A program made the position numbers and the translations under genes. The notes under the pieces were generated by a model. That model was not told the origin of the DNA. It searched no databases and saw nothing but the letters and a program-made list of their open reading frames with translations. From an uncultured Oxalicibacterium sp. (GTDB taxonomy: Bacteria; Pseudomonadota; Gammaproteobacteria; Burkholderiales; Burkholderiaceae_D), in contig NZ_CAJYMD010000076.1 of NCBI RefSeq assembly GCF_913776015.1, positions 47,155-111,154 on the forward strand: a stretch of 64,000 nt of DNA. Reading direction: 5' to 3'. This document shows positions 18,927 through 27,151 of the stretch, piece after piece (within the stretch, counting starts at the first letter, position 1; the number at the start of each line of letters is the position of its first letter).

Positions 18927-19371
18927 GATTCTGGTCAGACAAGGTGCCGATAGTATGCGCCTCCTGAGTCGGCGCCAGCAGATCGTGTGCATCGACGAGC
19001 GCAAAGGCAATCGCCTGATTGTTTTCCAGACAGCGGCGAATGGCGGCCGGAATCGTCTGTCGCGTCTTGCGACACAGGCCACGTTGTTCTTCGAGTCGAA
19101 TGTTCAGGCCGCGCACAGTTCGTACGCCACGTGCGCTTGGCGTAATGGTCAGTACGATACCGAGTTGCTCCTGCATGCGTTGCTGCATGCGCTGCAGGTC
19201 TTGATAGGTACGCATTTCTTCGAGATGGGTCAGCAGCTTTTTCTCTTCTTCACGCGTCAGACGAAGAATGCGTTGATCGCCGTGGATATCGGCACGCAGT
19301 GCTTCATGGTCGCATTCGCATGCGCCAGGAGGACAAGGTTGCCTGAGAAGAAAAGAAAAATAACCAGACAT
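18919..19371 (-). CDS. Hypothetical protein, coupled to cytochrome c
   Basis: A 150-residue frame whose last codons overlap the cytochrome start (GAATAA shares bases with ATGAAT), the sign of a translationally coupled pair. The N-terminus has a proline/cysteine cluster (QPCPPGACECD). Then comes a charged helical stretch with coiled-coil character (LTREEEKKLLTHLEEMRTYQDL) and a mixed C-terminal half. No family is recognised. The start is uncertain: no clear ribosome site is seen before ATG 19371, and the frame is open a little further upstream. A heme-related or redox-related role is only a guess from context. Confidence 0.6.
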   Translation of the reverse strand: MSGYFSFLLRQPCPPGACECDHEALRADIHGDQRILRLTREEEKKLLTHLEEMRTYQDLQRMQQRMQEQLGIVLTITPSARGVRTVRGLNIRLEEQRGLCRKTRQTIPAAIRRCLENNQAIAFALVDAHDLLAPTQEAHTIGTLSDQNHE

Positions 19372-19605
19372 GCAGATACACGACGTAAGACGGAAAAAGC
19401 ACGCAGTTAAAAACGGAAACTGCCCGGACTGTTATCTAACCACAGTCGTTCGCCTAAATCCACAATGCTTGCCCTTGTGCACAATTTCTGTGGAAAAGAT
19501 TGTGGGCAACTGTGGGCAAGGAGGAAAAGTCCTTGATTCTTAAGGTAAAAATTTTCGTGCCCAAGAAATAGGCACATTAGGGCATGTGTATAAGCTGTAA
19601 TCGGC

Positions 19606-20091
19606 TTATTGGGACGGTTGCGGTGGGGCGGTAATGGGTTGCACGCCGATTACCCGGCCTTCTTCATCGTGTAATGCCATCATTTGCTGAAAACCGTGCC
19701 ATGCATGCACTTCGTTTTCCGGGCGTTGTACATAGGTTGCCAGATCCACGACGGATGCATGTGGCGGTGTTCGGCGGCGCGTGGAATTGCGAAAACGCAG
19801 ATATTCCTTTGCAGCCCACAGCAACAGACTGCCGCCGAGCATGGCAACGATAAAGCCATAGAACAGCAGCAGATTTTGCAGATCGTCAGCCTGTCGCGCA
19901 AAACTTAGTTCATCGTAGGCATGGTTCACGCCAAGCCACCATGCAACCAAGGTGATTAACGGTATCCATAGGTAGATGTAGGCGATCCAGCAAACGATCG
20001 TGACGATGTTGCTGCCAAGCTTGGTGCCGCGCGATACCTTGTCTGGCGCATTGAGGATCAGTTTGATGCGTGCCTTGCTTCTTCTATTCAT
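19606..20091 (-). CDS. pgaD: PNAG biosynthesis protein PgaD
   Basis: A 161-residue inner-membrane protein with two membrane helices (about residues 25-50 and 75-100), matching PgaD, the small partner of the PgaC synthase. In E. coli, PgaC and PgaD jointly bind c-di-GMP, which stabilises PgaD and activates polymer synthesis. It is somewhat longer than the E. coli protein, with a C-terminal tail rich in charged residues and prolines. ATG 20091 overlaps the pgaC stop in an ATGA arrangement, so it is coupled. It is the last gene of the pga operon. Confidence 0.88.
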   Translation of the reverse strand: MNRRSKARIKLILNAPDKVSRGTKLGSNIVTIVCWIAYIYLWIPLITLVAWWLGVNHAYDELSFARQADDLQNLLLFYGFIVAMLGGSLLLWAAKEYLRFRNSTRRRTPPHASVVDLATYVQRPENEVHAWHGFQQMMALHDEEGRVIGVQPITAPPQPSQ

Positions 20092-21407
20092 GATTGCTCT
20101 CGTGAAGTGTTCTGACGTTGTGCCGCCATCTTGTCGTGGGCGACGGCGTTGGCGGCAGTCGCGGCACCGATGCCACGATCCGGGCTGACCCAGACTGCAC
20201 GCTGATGGCGGTTGCGCATAATGGTTTTCGGGATCGCCCAGATCGTTGTGCACATATTGAGCATCCAGTAGAGGATGGGATACCAGATCATCCAGAAATA
20301 ATGGCGGAAGGCTTTCTTGTCGTAGCGACGATCAAGCAGCATGCCGACGAAGACCTGAATCAGGCAGGTACTGCCGATTGCCACGCCATACCAGCTTGGC
20401 AGCAGGTCGACACGCCAATGCGGTGGCAAGCTGATAAACAGGTTGAGCAAGGCGAGTGTCAGGGAAAAACCCATCGCCAACGCCCAGAACACTGAAGTGA
20501 CGTATTCGAGATAGACCAGCCACATACGGCGCAAGCGCCATTCGGTGAAGACATACGCATATTTGAAGATCGTCTGGATACCGCCCATGGCCCAACGCAG
20601 GCGTTGTCGCCACAGACCCTTGACGGTTTCGGGCATCAGAATCCAGCATAGCGAACGAGGTTCGAAGCGCACATCCCAGTGATGCAGTTGCAGCTTCCAA
20701 CTGACATCGATATCTTCCGTCAGCATCTCGGGACTCCAGAATCCGATATCGAGCAGAGCACGTCGGCGGAACATGGCGATGACGCCTGAGACAGTAAACA
20801 ATCTGCCGTAAATACGTTGGGTCCGTTTGATCAGGCCGATGATCGAGGAAAACTCACCCACTTGTAACCGTCCCAGCAACGTCGAGCGCGTCCGGATGCG
20901 CGGGTTGCCGGTGACGGCACCCAGGCGTGGCCCGCTTTCAAAATGGCGTAGCAGCCACGGAATCGCATCCTTGTCGAGAATCGCATCGCCATCGATGCAC
21001 AGCAGGTATTCGCTGCGCGCTACCAACGCAGCCGTATTCAGCGCGACAGCCTTACCCTGATTGCGATCCTGATGCACCACCCGCAGCATCGGATAGAAGC
21101 GCATGAGTTCATTGAGAATCTCACCGGTACGATCGGTACTGCCGTCATTGACACAGATGATTTCGAAGTCCGGGTACTGCATCAACGCCAGCGACTCGAC
21201 GACGTCACGTACCGTATCCTCTTCATTGAAGCAGGGAACGAGTACGGATACTGAAGGGGTTGCCTTCAGTTGCGCCAACGCGTCTTCCTGATGCAATCCT
21301 TTGCGTTCATAGCGCAGGTAGTAAGTAATCCCGCCAATGATCCAGACATAGGCCATGAACAGCGGGTAGTAGAAAGTAAAGGCAAAGAGCAGATTATCGA
21401 ATCGCAT
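20088..21407 (-). CDS. pgaC: Poly-beta-1,6-N-acetylglucosamine synthase PgaC
   Basis: A 439-residue family-2 glycosyltransferase that polymerises UDP-GlcNAc into PNAG at the inner membrane. It has an N-terminal helix (about 5-28), the nucleotide-binding VLVPCFNEED, the DGD metal motif (LLCIDGDAIL), TEDIDVSW with the catalytic-base ED, and the QRLRW processivity motif. C-terminal membrane helices follow (about 300-325, 340-365, 380-410). It starts 8 bases after pgaB and overlaps pgaD. Confidence 0.95.
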   Translation of the reverse strand: MRFDNLLFAFTFYYPLFMAYVWIIGGITYYLRYERKGLHQEDALAQLKATPSVSVLVPCFNEEDTVRDVVESLALMQYPDFEIICVNDGSTDRTGEILNELMRFYPMLRVVHQDRNQGKAVALNTAALVARSEYLLCIDGDAILDKDAIPWLLRHFESGPRLGAVTGNPRIRTRSTLLGRLQVGEFSSIIGLIKRTQRIYGRLFTVSGVIAMFRRRALLDIGFWSPEMLTEDIDVSWKLQLHHWDVRFEPRSLCWILMPETVKGLWRQRLRWAMGGIQTIFKYAYVFTEWRLRRMWLVYLEYVTSVFWALAMGFSLTLALLNLFISLPPHWRVDLLPSWYGVAIGSTCLIQVFVGMLLDRRYDKKAFRHYFWMIWYPILYWMLNMCTTIWAIPKTIMRNRHQRAVWVSPDRGIGAATAANAVAHDKMAAQRQNTSREQS

Positions 21408-21414
21408 GGGCTGT

Positions 21415-23502
21415 TCAGTTTCTAACGGTATGGGTTTCCACCGAAATTTCCGGCTTGATCAGGGTTTCCTGTGGCTGATCGTTATGGAAATCGTCTGGGT
21501 AATAGCCGAGATTGCGTGCACCGGCTGCGTGCAGGGCGCGCATCTGTTTTGCCAGCGTGCTGGTGGGAATCGGTTCACCGTTGCGCCAGTCGCGGCTCTG
21601 CAATTCGAAGACGGTGGTACGCAAGGCGCCGGGCTGTGCCTTGACCTTTTCCACCAGACGCATCAGCCAGGCATCGGGATCGCTGGCATTTTCCATGTAG
21701 GGCATGGCCATGACGGCGGTGTAGTCATAGATTTGCAGGAAGCGTGAGAAGCGCTGCGCGAACCAGTCTTCCGATGCCGGATTGAGTACCGGTTCGGCAT
21801 AGATGTTGCGCGCGGTTTGCAGGGCAGGGCGATACTTCCGCAAGGTGGCGGCGAGATGCAGCGTAAAGTCATCGACATAAGCTGTCTTGCGTTCAGTCCA
21901 TTGGCTACGCAACGCCGGATCGTTGCGAATGACATCGAGCGAGGCCGGTAAATGCCATTGATCACGATACAACGTCATGGCTGCTGGACTGGCATCTTCG
22001 TAGTCGGATAGTGTGGCATCGTCATGGAATAGCACGCCGGTAAAGATGGCATTCTTGCCGAGGTCTTCGTAAATTTCGGTAATGGTTTGCCGCGCCAGCT
22101 TATCGAACGGCGACAGACGGTGGTAACGACCTTGTGACGCAGAAGCCGGAGCCCCCGGCATCTGCTGTACGACATGTGTCGCCGCCGGATGCGTGGCCGG
22201 TAAAGCGAACGACATCACGGGCATCCATGCATAGACACGTACGCCGGTGCGTGTCTGTAATTGCCAGGCGGTACGCGAGAAAAGATCGGCCCGCATCGGC
22301 AGATGACGATTCGGGAAATACAGGGCATCGGCCACGCCATCACCATCAGGATCGGCGAATGCTTGCAGATACACCGTTGTCGGATGTAGACGATAGATGC
22401 GGTCGATCAGGCGTGACAGATTGACTTCCTGCTGTACAGGGTCGGCATCGTAGATGTAATCCAGGTCCACATGAATAACCCGTTCGAGCAGCTGCGATTC
22501 GCCATCATGCGAAGCGGGCTGACGCAGCATGGTGATAAGCCCGCTTAAACCCGTGTTGAACATGGGCAAGGAGCGACGAATGGCGGTGACATCGTCCTGT
22601 GGCGTGTTCGGGCCGGGTTCGAGATTTAGCGAATACGGCATGCCGGCGTCGCGCGCCAATGCGGCGGTCGTCTGGTTCCAGGCACCATACGGCCATACCA
22701 TGATGCGAGGCGCCTTGCCGGTCTCTTTCTTGATTAGGTCGCTGTTGCGCCGCATGTCTTGTGCGATGCGGGCAGCATAGTCGGCATCGTTTTCGTACTG
22801 CTGTCCCAAAGGCAGGTCGGCCTGATAGCGACGTCCGACTGCAGCAGGTAACAGGTTGCCTTGCGGATTGGTCACGATGCCTTTATGCAGTCCATAACTG
22901 TGCGAAGCGACTTCGATCAGGCCTGAGGCTTGCATCTCGCGTATTTGTTCCCAGGTCAGAAACTGCGCGCGATCGATTGCCAAGTCGCCGAATTGCACGG
23001 GTTGGCTGGTAGGCGTTTGCAGCCATTCACCGACGAGTGCAATGACGGCGGGGAAATGGAACTGCTTAAGTACGGGATATACCTTGTGATACACGCTGGC
23101 AAAGCCATCGTCAAAAGTCAGCAAGATCGCCTTGTCAGGCAAAGGCTTGCCGCCGCGGCGCGCATCGACGATTTGCTGCATGCTCACCGCTTGATAGCCA
23201 TTCTGATGCAGCCATGCGATCTGCTGGATGAAGTCGCGCGTGTCGATGGCTGTCGATTCGGGCCAGGTCTGGAAGCTCTCGCGCACGTTATCGCGAATGT
23301 CGTGATAGGCCAGCACCCGAAAGCTGTTGGTAGGATCGTTCGCACTCTTGAGCGTTTGCAATGGCGGCGTACCGAGTCGTACCCCAGCCGTGTCGGTTTG
23401 CGCGCTTGCCTGCAGGCTGGCGCATAGCAGAAAGCAGGAAAGAAGAATACGAGAAGAGCATTGCCATTCAAGCCTCAGCCGTTTGATCAAAGACTGCATC
23501 AT
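21415..23502 (-). CDS. pgaB: PNAG deacetylase/hydrolase PgaB
   Basis: A two-domain protein of about 695 residues. The N-terminal NodB-type deacetylase has ILLTFDDGFASVYH and the HSYGLH metal site; the C-terminal domain is of the PgaB glycoside-hydrolase-like type. It partly de-N-acetylates PNAG in the periplasm before export. The signal region (LLSCFLLCASLQASAQ) looks like a signal-peptidase-I site rather than the clear lipobox of E. coli PgaB, so it may be soluble. ATG 23502 gives an ATGA overlap with pgaA and is preferred; ATG 23514, in frame, is also possible. Confidence 0.93.
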   Translation of the reverse strand: MMQSLIKRLRLEWQCSSRILLSCFLLCASLQASAQTDTAGVRLGTPPLQTLKSANDPTNSFRVLAYHDIRDNVRESFQTWPESTAIDTRDFIQQIAWLHQNGYQAVSMQQIVDARRGGKPLPDKAILLTFDDGFASVYHKVYPVLKQFHFPAVIALVGEWLQTPTSQPVQFGDLAIDRAQFLTWEQIREMQASGLIEVASHSYGLHKGIVTNPQGNLLPAAVGRRYQADLPLGQQYENDADYAARIAQDMRRNSDLIKKETGKAPRIMVWPYGAWNQTTAALARDAGMPYSLNLEPGPNTPQDDVTAIRRSLPMFNTGLSGLITMLRQPASHDGESQLLERVIHVDLDYIYDADPVQQEVNLSRLIDRIYRLHPTTVYLQAFADPDGDGVADALYFPNRHLPMRADLFSRTAWQLQTRTGVRVYAWMPVMSFALPATHPAATHVVQQMPGAPASASQGRYHRLSPFDKLARQTITEIYEDLGKNAIFTGVLFHDDATLSDYEDASPAAMTLYRDQWHLPASLDVIRNDPALRSQWTERKTAYVDDFTLHLAATLRKYRPALQTARNIYAEPVLNPASEDWFAQRFSRFLQIYDYTAVMAMPYMENASDPDAWLMRLVEKVKAQPGALRTTVFELQSRDWRNGEPIPTSTLAKQMRALHAAGARNLGYYPDDFHNDQPQETLIKPEISVETHTVRN

Positions 23503-25967
23503 TTGATTGCCCATTTCAGATTCAGATAACCGTAGGTGCGACGCTCGCGCACACCATCGTAGGGATGGTTGGCGAGGCCGACGCCGTATTCGATGCGCAA
23601 GGCATCATCGATGGCCCAGCGATGGCCGTATTGCGCACCCGATGTGGTGCCGGTGGCAAAATTTTCCTGCTTGTAACGTCCACCCCAGACATGCAGGGTT
23701 TGCGTGAAGCTGCGCTGGTAGCGACGCCATGTCAGCCATTCCGATTCGAGACGCAATCCGAGCTCACGATCGCTGGAAGGATTGAAGTAGACCGCATTGT
23801 CCAGACTGTTGCGCGACGCGGATAGCGAGGTAATGCCATCAAGCTTGAAAACGGGGCCGCTGATCCAGCGTTCGGTCCAGGCAATGCCGGCGGCATCGCG
23901 CCGGTTGCTGTCGCTGAATTGTGTCGTGGCGATTTCGGCATCGACACGCCGTGATTCGTTTGCGCGCCAGGCAACGCTTCCAGTGACGCGACGTGCATGG
24001 ATGTCCGCATTGAAGGCACGTGCCGAAAGATCGTTGACGTTGGTGTCGGCCTTGAGCGATACACGCCAGTAATCCGAAAAATCGTGGATGACCTGTACCG
24101 CCACGCCTTGTCGCTCGGCGTGGTGGAATGCACTGTTGAGTTCCGCTTCAGTCGTCCAGTCGCGTACACGGTAGTCGATGCCGGCACCGGCCAGCAGACG
24201 AGATACGTTGCTGCTGTTTGGCTGATTGCGACCAATCTCGCCACTGGCACGCGATAACCTGCCGTAGATACGCCACGCCTCGCCCAGGGATTCGGTCAGT
24301 GGTTTGGAATAGAGACGTGCTTCAACCACGGATTCGGCACCGGCTTGCCCGCCACCACGACCGAATGTGCTGTCGATATCCAGGTAGGGGCGGTCATGCA
24401 CATCCAGCAGGTGGTTCAGGCGCTGGACGCCCTTGTTCTCGGGATAATCGCGTGCGAGTTGATTTGCCATTTGCTGTGCATCGCCAAATTCCTGTAAAGC
24501 CAGACGCGCATTGGCAATACCTAGTGCCGGAGCCAATTCTTCCGGTTGATCGACTTGCAGCAAGCGGTAATTTTCCAGCGCTGCTCGCGGCTGGCCGCGT
24601 GACATGTGCAATTCGCTGCGCGCCGTACGAATCTGGCTGTTGAAGGGGGCGGTCTGATTGAGAATATCCAGTCGACGTTCCACGTCGTCAAGACGATCGG
24701 CATACATGCGTACCAGCGCGGTCAGTGTTGCGACCGTTGGGTAGGCATCGTTGGGCGCTTCGATGCCGGGAATGCCACGATTGGAAAATTTGGGTGTCTC
24801 GGCCAGCAAGGTGTCTGCCGTCTGTTGTGCCAGCGTATGTTGTTCTGCTTCGCTATAGGCATAGGTCAAACCGATACGCCAGCCATCGGTATCGGCACGA
24901 TCTTCGCTACGCGCTTGCGACAGGGCTGAGAGATACAGGTCACGCGCTTTTACCGGCTGTTGCAAGTACAGATAGGCATCGGCGGCGGCGGCTTGCGCGT
25001 AAGAGGGAATAGGTTGTTGCGAGGATTGCAGCTGTTCGTACAGATCCACCACTTCCTGCATGCGCTGACGATCTCGCAGCGCGATCATGCGGTCGAATTG
25101 CGTAACAGGACGATTGCCGAAGTGCCGCATGACGCTGGCGTTATCGGCGATACCGGCATCTGTCGTGTTGAAACGGCTTGGCCCAGGATCGGTACTCAAT
25201 TGTGCTTGGCCGTAATTGATCGTCGCACCCGCGGCTGCATGGGCGATGGCCTGACGTTCCTCGTTAGAGAAAAGTGTTATTCGCGAATCGGCAATGCGGC
25301 TCGCCAGATAAGGCATGCCAGCTGCATTGAGACTGAATACATAAGCGCGAAAGGCTTCGCGCGATACGGGATCGAGGCGACTTGCTTGCCGGTAGGCTTC
25401 GGCTGCATCGAGAAGTGCATTTCGCTCTTGCTGGATGCGTCCCAGCGCCATGAACAGCGTGGCATCCTGCCGGGCGTAGAGTCGCGCTTCACGCGGCAGG
25501 CTGGCGCGGATGAGTGCGAGTGCAGCATCGTCCTTTCCAGCACCGTGCAGCGACAGGGCAAGCCCCGCCTGTGCCTCACGATCATTCGCTTGCTGGCGCA
25601 AGGCTTGGCGGAAGTAACGTTCCGCATCATCCCATGCATGTTCTTGCAAACCGGCATTGCCCAATGCACGCAGAACGTAAGAGGGCGCGCCAGCTGGTTT
25701 GAGTTGACTACCTTCGCGTAGGGCGTCGCCCGGTCGATCGGACCAAACCAGCACGACGATCAGGTCATGCAAAATTCTTTTGTCTTCGGGATAGGACTGG
25801 TGCCAGCTCTGAAGCGTGTTCGCCGATTCGCGTGCCTGGCCCTCGCGCGCTGCCTGAATGACAGTGTCATAGTCCTGCGCCTGAATGGCTGCATGGGCTG
25901 GAGAGAGCAGTGCAGCAATGAGACTGAGCGCGGTGGCCGATGCAGCAACATGATTTTTATTCGACAT
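23499..25967 (-). CDS. pgaA: PNAG export porin PgaA
   Basis: An 822-residue outer-membrane protein: signal peptide (MSNKNHVAASATALSLIAA..HAA), a periplasmic superhelix of TPR-like repeats (about residues 40-520), and a C-terminal beta-barrel (about 530-822) ending in an aromatic/basic strand. It exports deacetylated PNAG. The start at ATG 25967 places the signal peptide at the N-terminus; a GTG at 25994 in frame would add nine residues. It is the first gene of pgaABCD. Confidence 0.93.
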   Translation of the reverse strand: MSNKNHVAASATALSLIAALLSPAHAAIQAQDYDTVIQAAREGQARESANTLQSWHQSYPEDKRILHDLIVVLVWSDRPGDALREGSQLKPAGAPSYVLRALGNAGLQEHAWDDAERYFRQALRQQANDREAQAGLALSLHGAGKDDAALALIRASLPREARLYARQDATLFMALGRIQQERNALLDAAEAYRQASRLDPVSREAFRAYVFSLNAAGMPYLASRIADSRITLFSNEERQAIAHAAAGATINYGQAQLSTDPGPSRFNTTDAGIADNASVMRHFGNRPVTQFDRMIALRDRQRMQEVVDLYEQLQSSQQPIPSYAQAAAADAYLYLQQPVKARDLYLSALSQARSEDRADTDGWRIGLTYAYSEAEQHTLAQQTADTLLAETPKFSNRGIPGIEAPNDAYPTVATLTALVRMYADRLDDVERRLDILNQTAPFNSQIRTARSELHMSRGQPRAALENYRLLQVDQPEELAPALGIANARLALQEFGDAQQMANQLARDYPENKGVQRLNHLLDVHDRPYLDIDSTFGRGGGQAGAESVVEARLYSKPLTESLGEAWRIYGRLSRASGEIGRNQPNSSNVSRLLAGAGIDYRVRDWTTEAELNSAFHHAERQGVAVQVIHDFSDYWRVSLKADTNVNDLSARAFNADIHARRVTGSVAWRANESRRVDAEIATTQFSDSNRRDAAGIAWTERWISGPVFKLDGITSLSASRNSLDNAVYFNPSSDRELGLRLESEWLTWRRYQRSFTQTLHVWGGRYKQENFATGTTSGAQYGHRWAIDDALRIEYGVGLANHPYDGVRERRTYGYLNLKWAIK

Positions 25968-26309
25968 GAAGTTGAAGTCAAAAATTCCCCGCACGTCGCG
26001 CAGACATGTTCCTGCCCCAAGAGGCAGTGCATGAGGAAAAGAGGTAAGTTGGATCAGGAAGGCCGATGTGCGAGAAGCACAACGTCAAATGCAAAGCAAC
26101 CGGACATGTGTATAGGAAGTACGACTTCTTTCCTTATACTCGTGCCTAGACTCCCTAAAATATGGGAGTCAGATTAATTGCGGGGGAAAGTGTGTTCGGT
26201 ACGTTGCCGCACGAATGAAATAAAAAGATTGTTAAAATATAAACTTCAACTTTTTACAAATCTGGACGCTTGCGGGAAATTCTCCGCATACGGATCTACA
26301 CCTGGTAGA
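25968..26309 (-). promoter_or_regulatory. pgaA leader and promoter region with GGA motifs and hairpin
   Basis: This 340-base stretch precedes pgaA. It contains an inverted repeat GACTCCC (26149-26155)/GGGAGTC (26164-26170) and an imperfect GTATA-GGAAG..CTTC..CC-TTATAC repeat near 26110-26140. Read on the minus strand, the leader has several GGA motifs (AGGGAGT, AAGGAAAG, CAGGAACA, GGGGAAT), the core bound by CsrA/RsmA. In E. coli, CsrA represses pgaA through such a leader. No clear promoter boxes are recognised. Confidence 0.4.
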
Positions 26310-26699
26310 TCAGTGCAGCTTGCCGCGCGCGATCTTTTGCTCTTCGTAGCGCTCGATGGACTCCATCAATTGCGCGATATCGTGTTCGGCATCGGATTGC
26401 ATGAATTCGATGTCATCCATGTTGAGGTCGAAATCATCATCGATGACCAGCATCTCGACGCGGAAAATATGCGGGAATTTTTCCGTGATGCCCTGTAGCA
26501 GCACATCGAGCTCCTCTTTTGCCCAAGCGTCTTTGATGCGCTGTGCGAGAAATAGACGCAGGATGATTAGGCTGTTGTCTTGCGCAAGATCCTGCAGGGC
26601 GCGGGCTTCATGGTTCAACCAACTAGGAAATTCGTTGGGTTGAATGAAGGCCGGTACCGTCAGAACATTGACATTGAATTGAACGTTCAAGGGGTTCAT
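26310..26699 (-). CDS. Hypothetical acidic protein, 129 residues
   Basis: ATG 26699 is preceded by GGGAGA at good spacing, so the gene is credible. The protein is soluble, with no signal or membrane segment. It begins MNPLNVQFNVNVLTVPAF and has a strongly acidic central stretch (VIDDDFDLNMDDIEF) and a helical, charged C-terminus (MESIERYEEQKIARGK). No family is recognised. It reads toward pgaA with a 340-base gap, and its promoter region backs onto that of the divergent CHASE3 kinase cluster. A role in the kinase/PNAG circuit is possible from position only. Confidence 0.65.
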   Translation of the reverse strand: MNPLNVQFNVNVLTVPAFIQPNEFPSWLNHEARALQDLAQDNSLIILRLFLAQRIKDAWAKEELDVLLQGITEKFPHIFRVEMLVIDDDFDLNMDDIEFMQSDAEHDIAQLMESIERYEEQKIARGKLH

Positions 26700-27151
26700 T
26701 GCTGTCTCCCGTTGTGAATCATAGGACGGTGATGGCTGCAGTGTATACGCCCCCTCGCGCTTTTGCATAGTACGCAAGGATGCGCAGGTTGACGATGGCA
26801 TTTGCCTTTTTGTCTAGCAATTAATGCCGCTGCCATCACTTGGATTTGTCTCCGTTTCCTCCAACCAGCAAATGTGTCCTTGATGTGAACGTTCGTATGT
26901 TTTAAATAAATATCCCATGAATATGGGATGTATTTGTTGAATTTAGCTGTAAAAAGACGGCACATTGTTAATTAATTTCTCCACTTAAATTTTTTTGTGG
27001 GGAAACTTTTTTTTATCTAATAGAATCGACTCAAAACGATAAAAACCGAGACGCTCTGCCTTTTCACTGAGAATTTGTCGATAAATCTTGTTGGCCCCAT
27101 CAAGATTTCGAAATTAATGCCGATGGGAAACACCACCACTGGCACATTCGA
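26700..27151. other. Divergent intergenic region with CCATGAATATGG palindrome
   Basis: This 450-base, AT-rich region lies between divergent genes. At 26912-26929 it holds ATCCCAT-GAAT-ATGGGAT, a perfect 7-bp palindrome whose core CCATGAATATGG is shared with the operator-like site at 18386-18397. A long T-run region lies near 26990-27017. Promoters for both sides should lie here, but no textbook boxes are certain. Confidence 0.45.

Noticed and set aside
19441..19520. Replication origin
   Set aside because: The TGTGG copies deviate from the DnaA consensus, and none of the usual origin neighbours (dnaA, dnaN, gidA, parAB) is present.
27095..27115. Sigma-28-like -10 (GTCGATAA) before the CHASE3 kinase
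   Set aside because: No matching -35 at the right distance; a chance match in AT-rich DNA is more likely.
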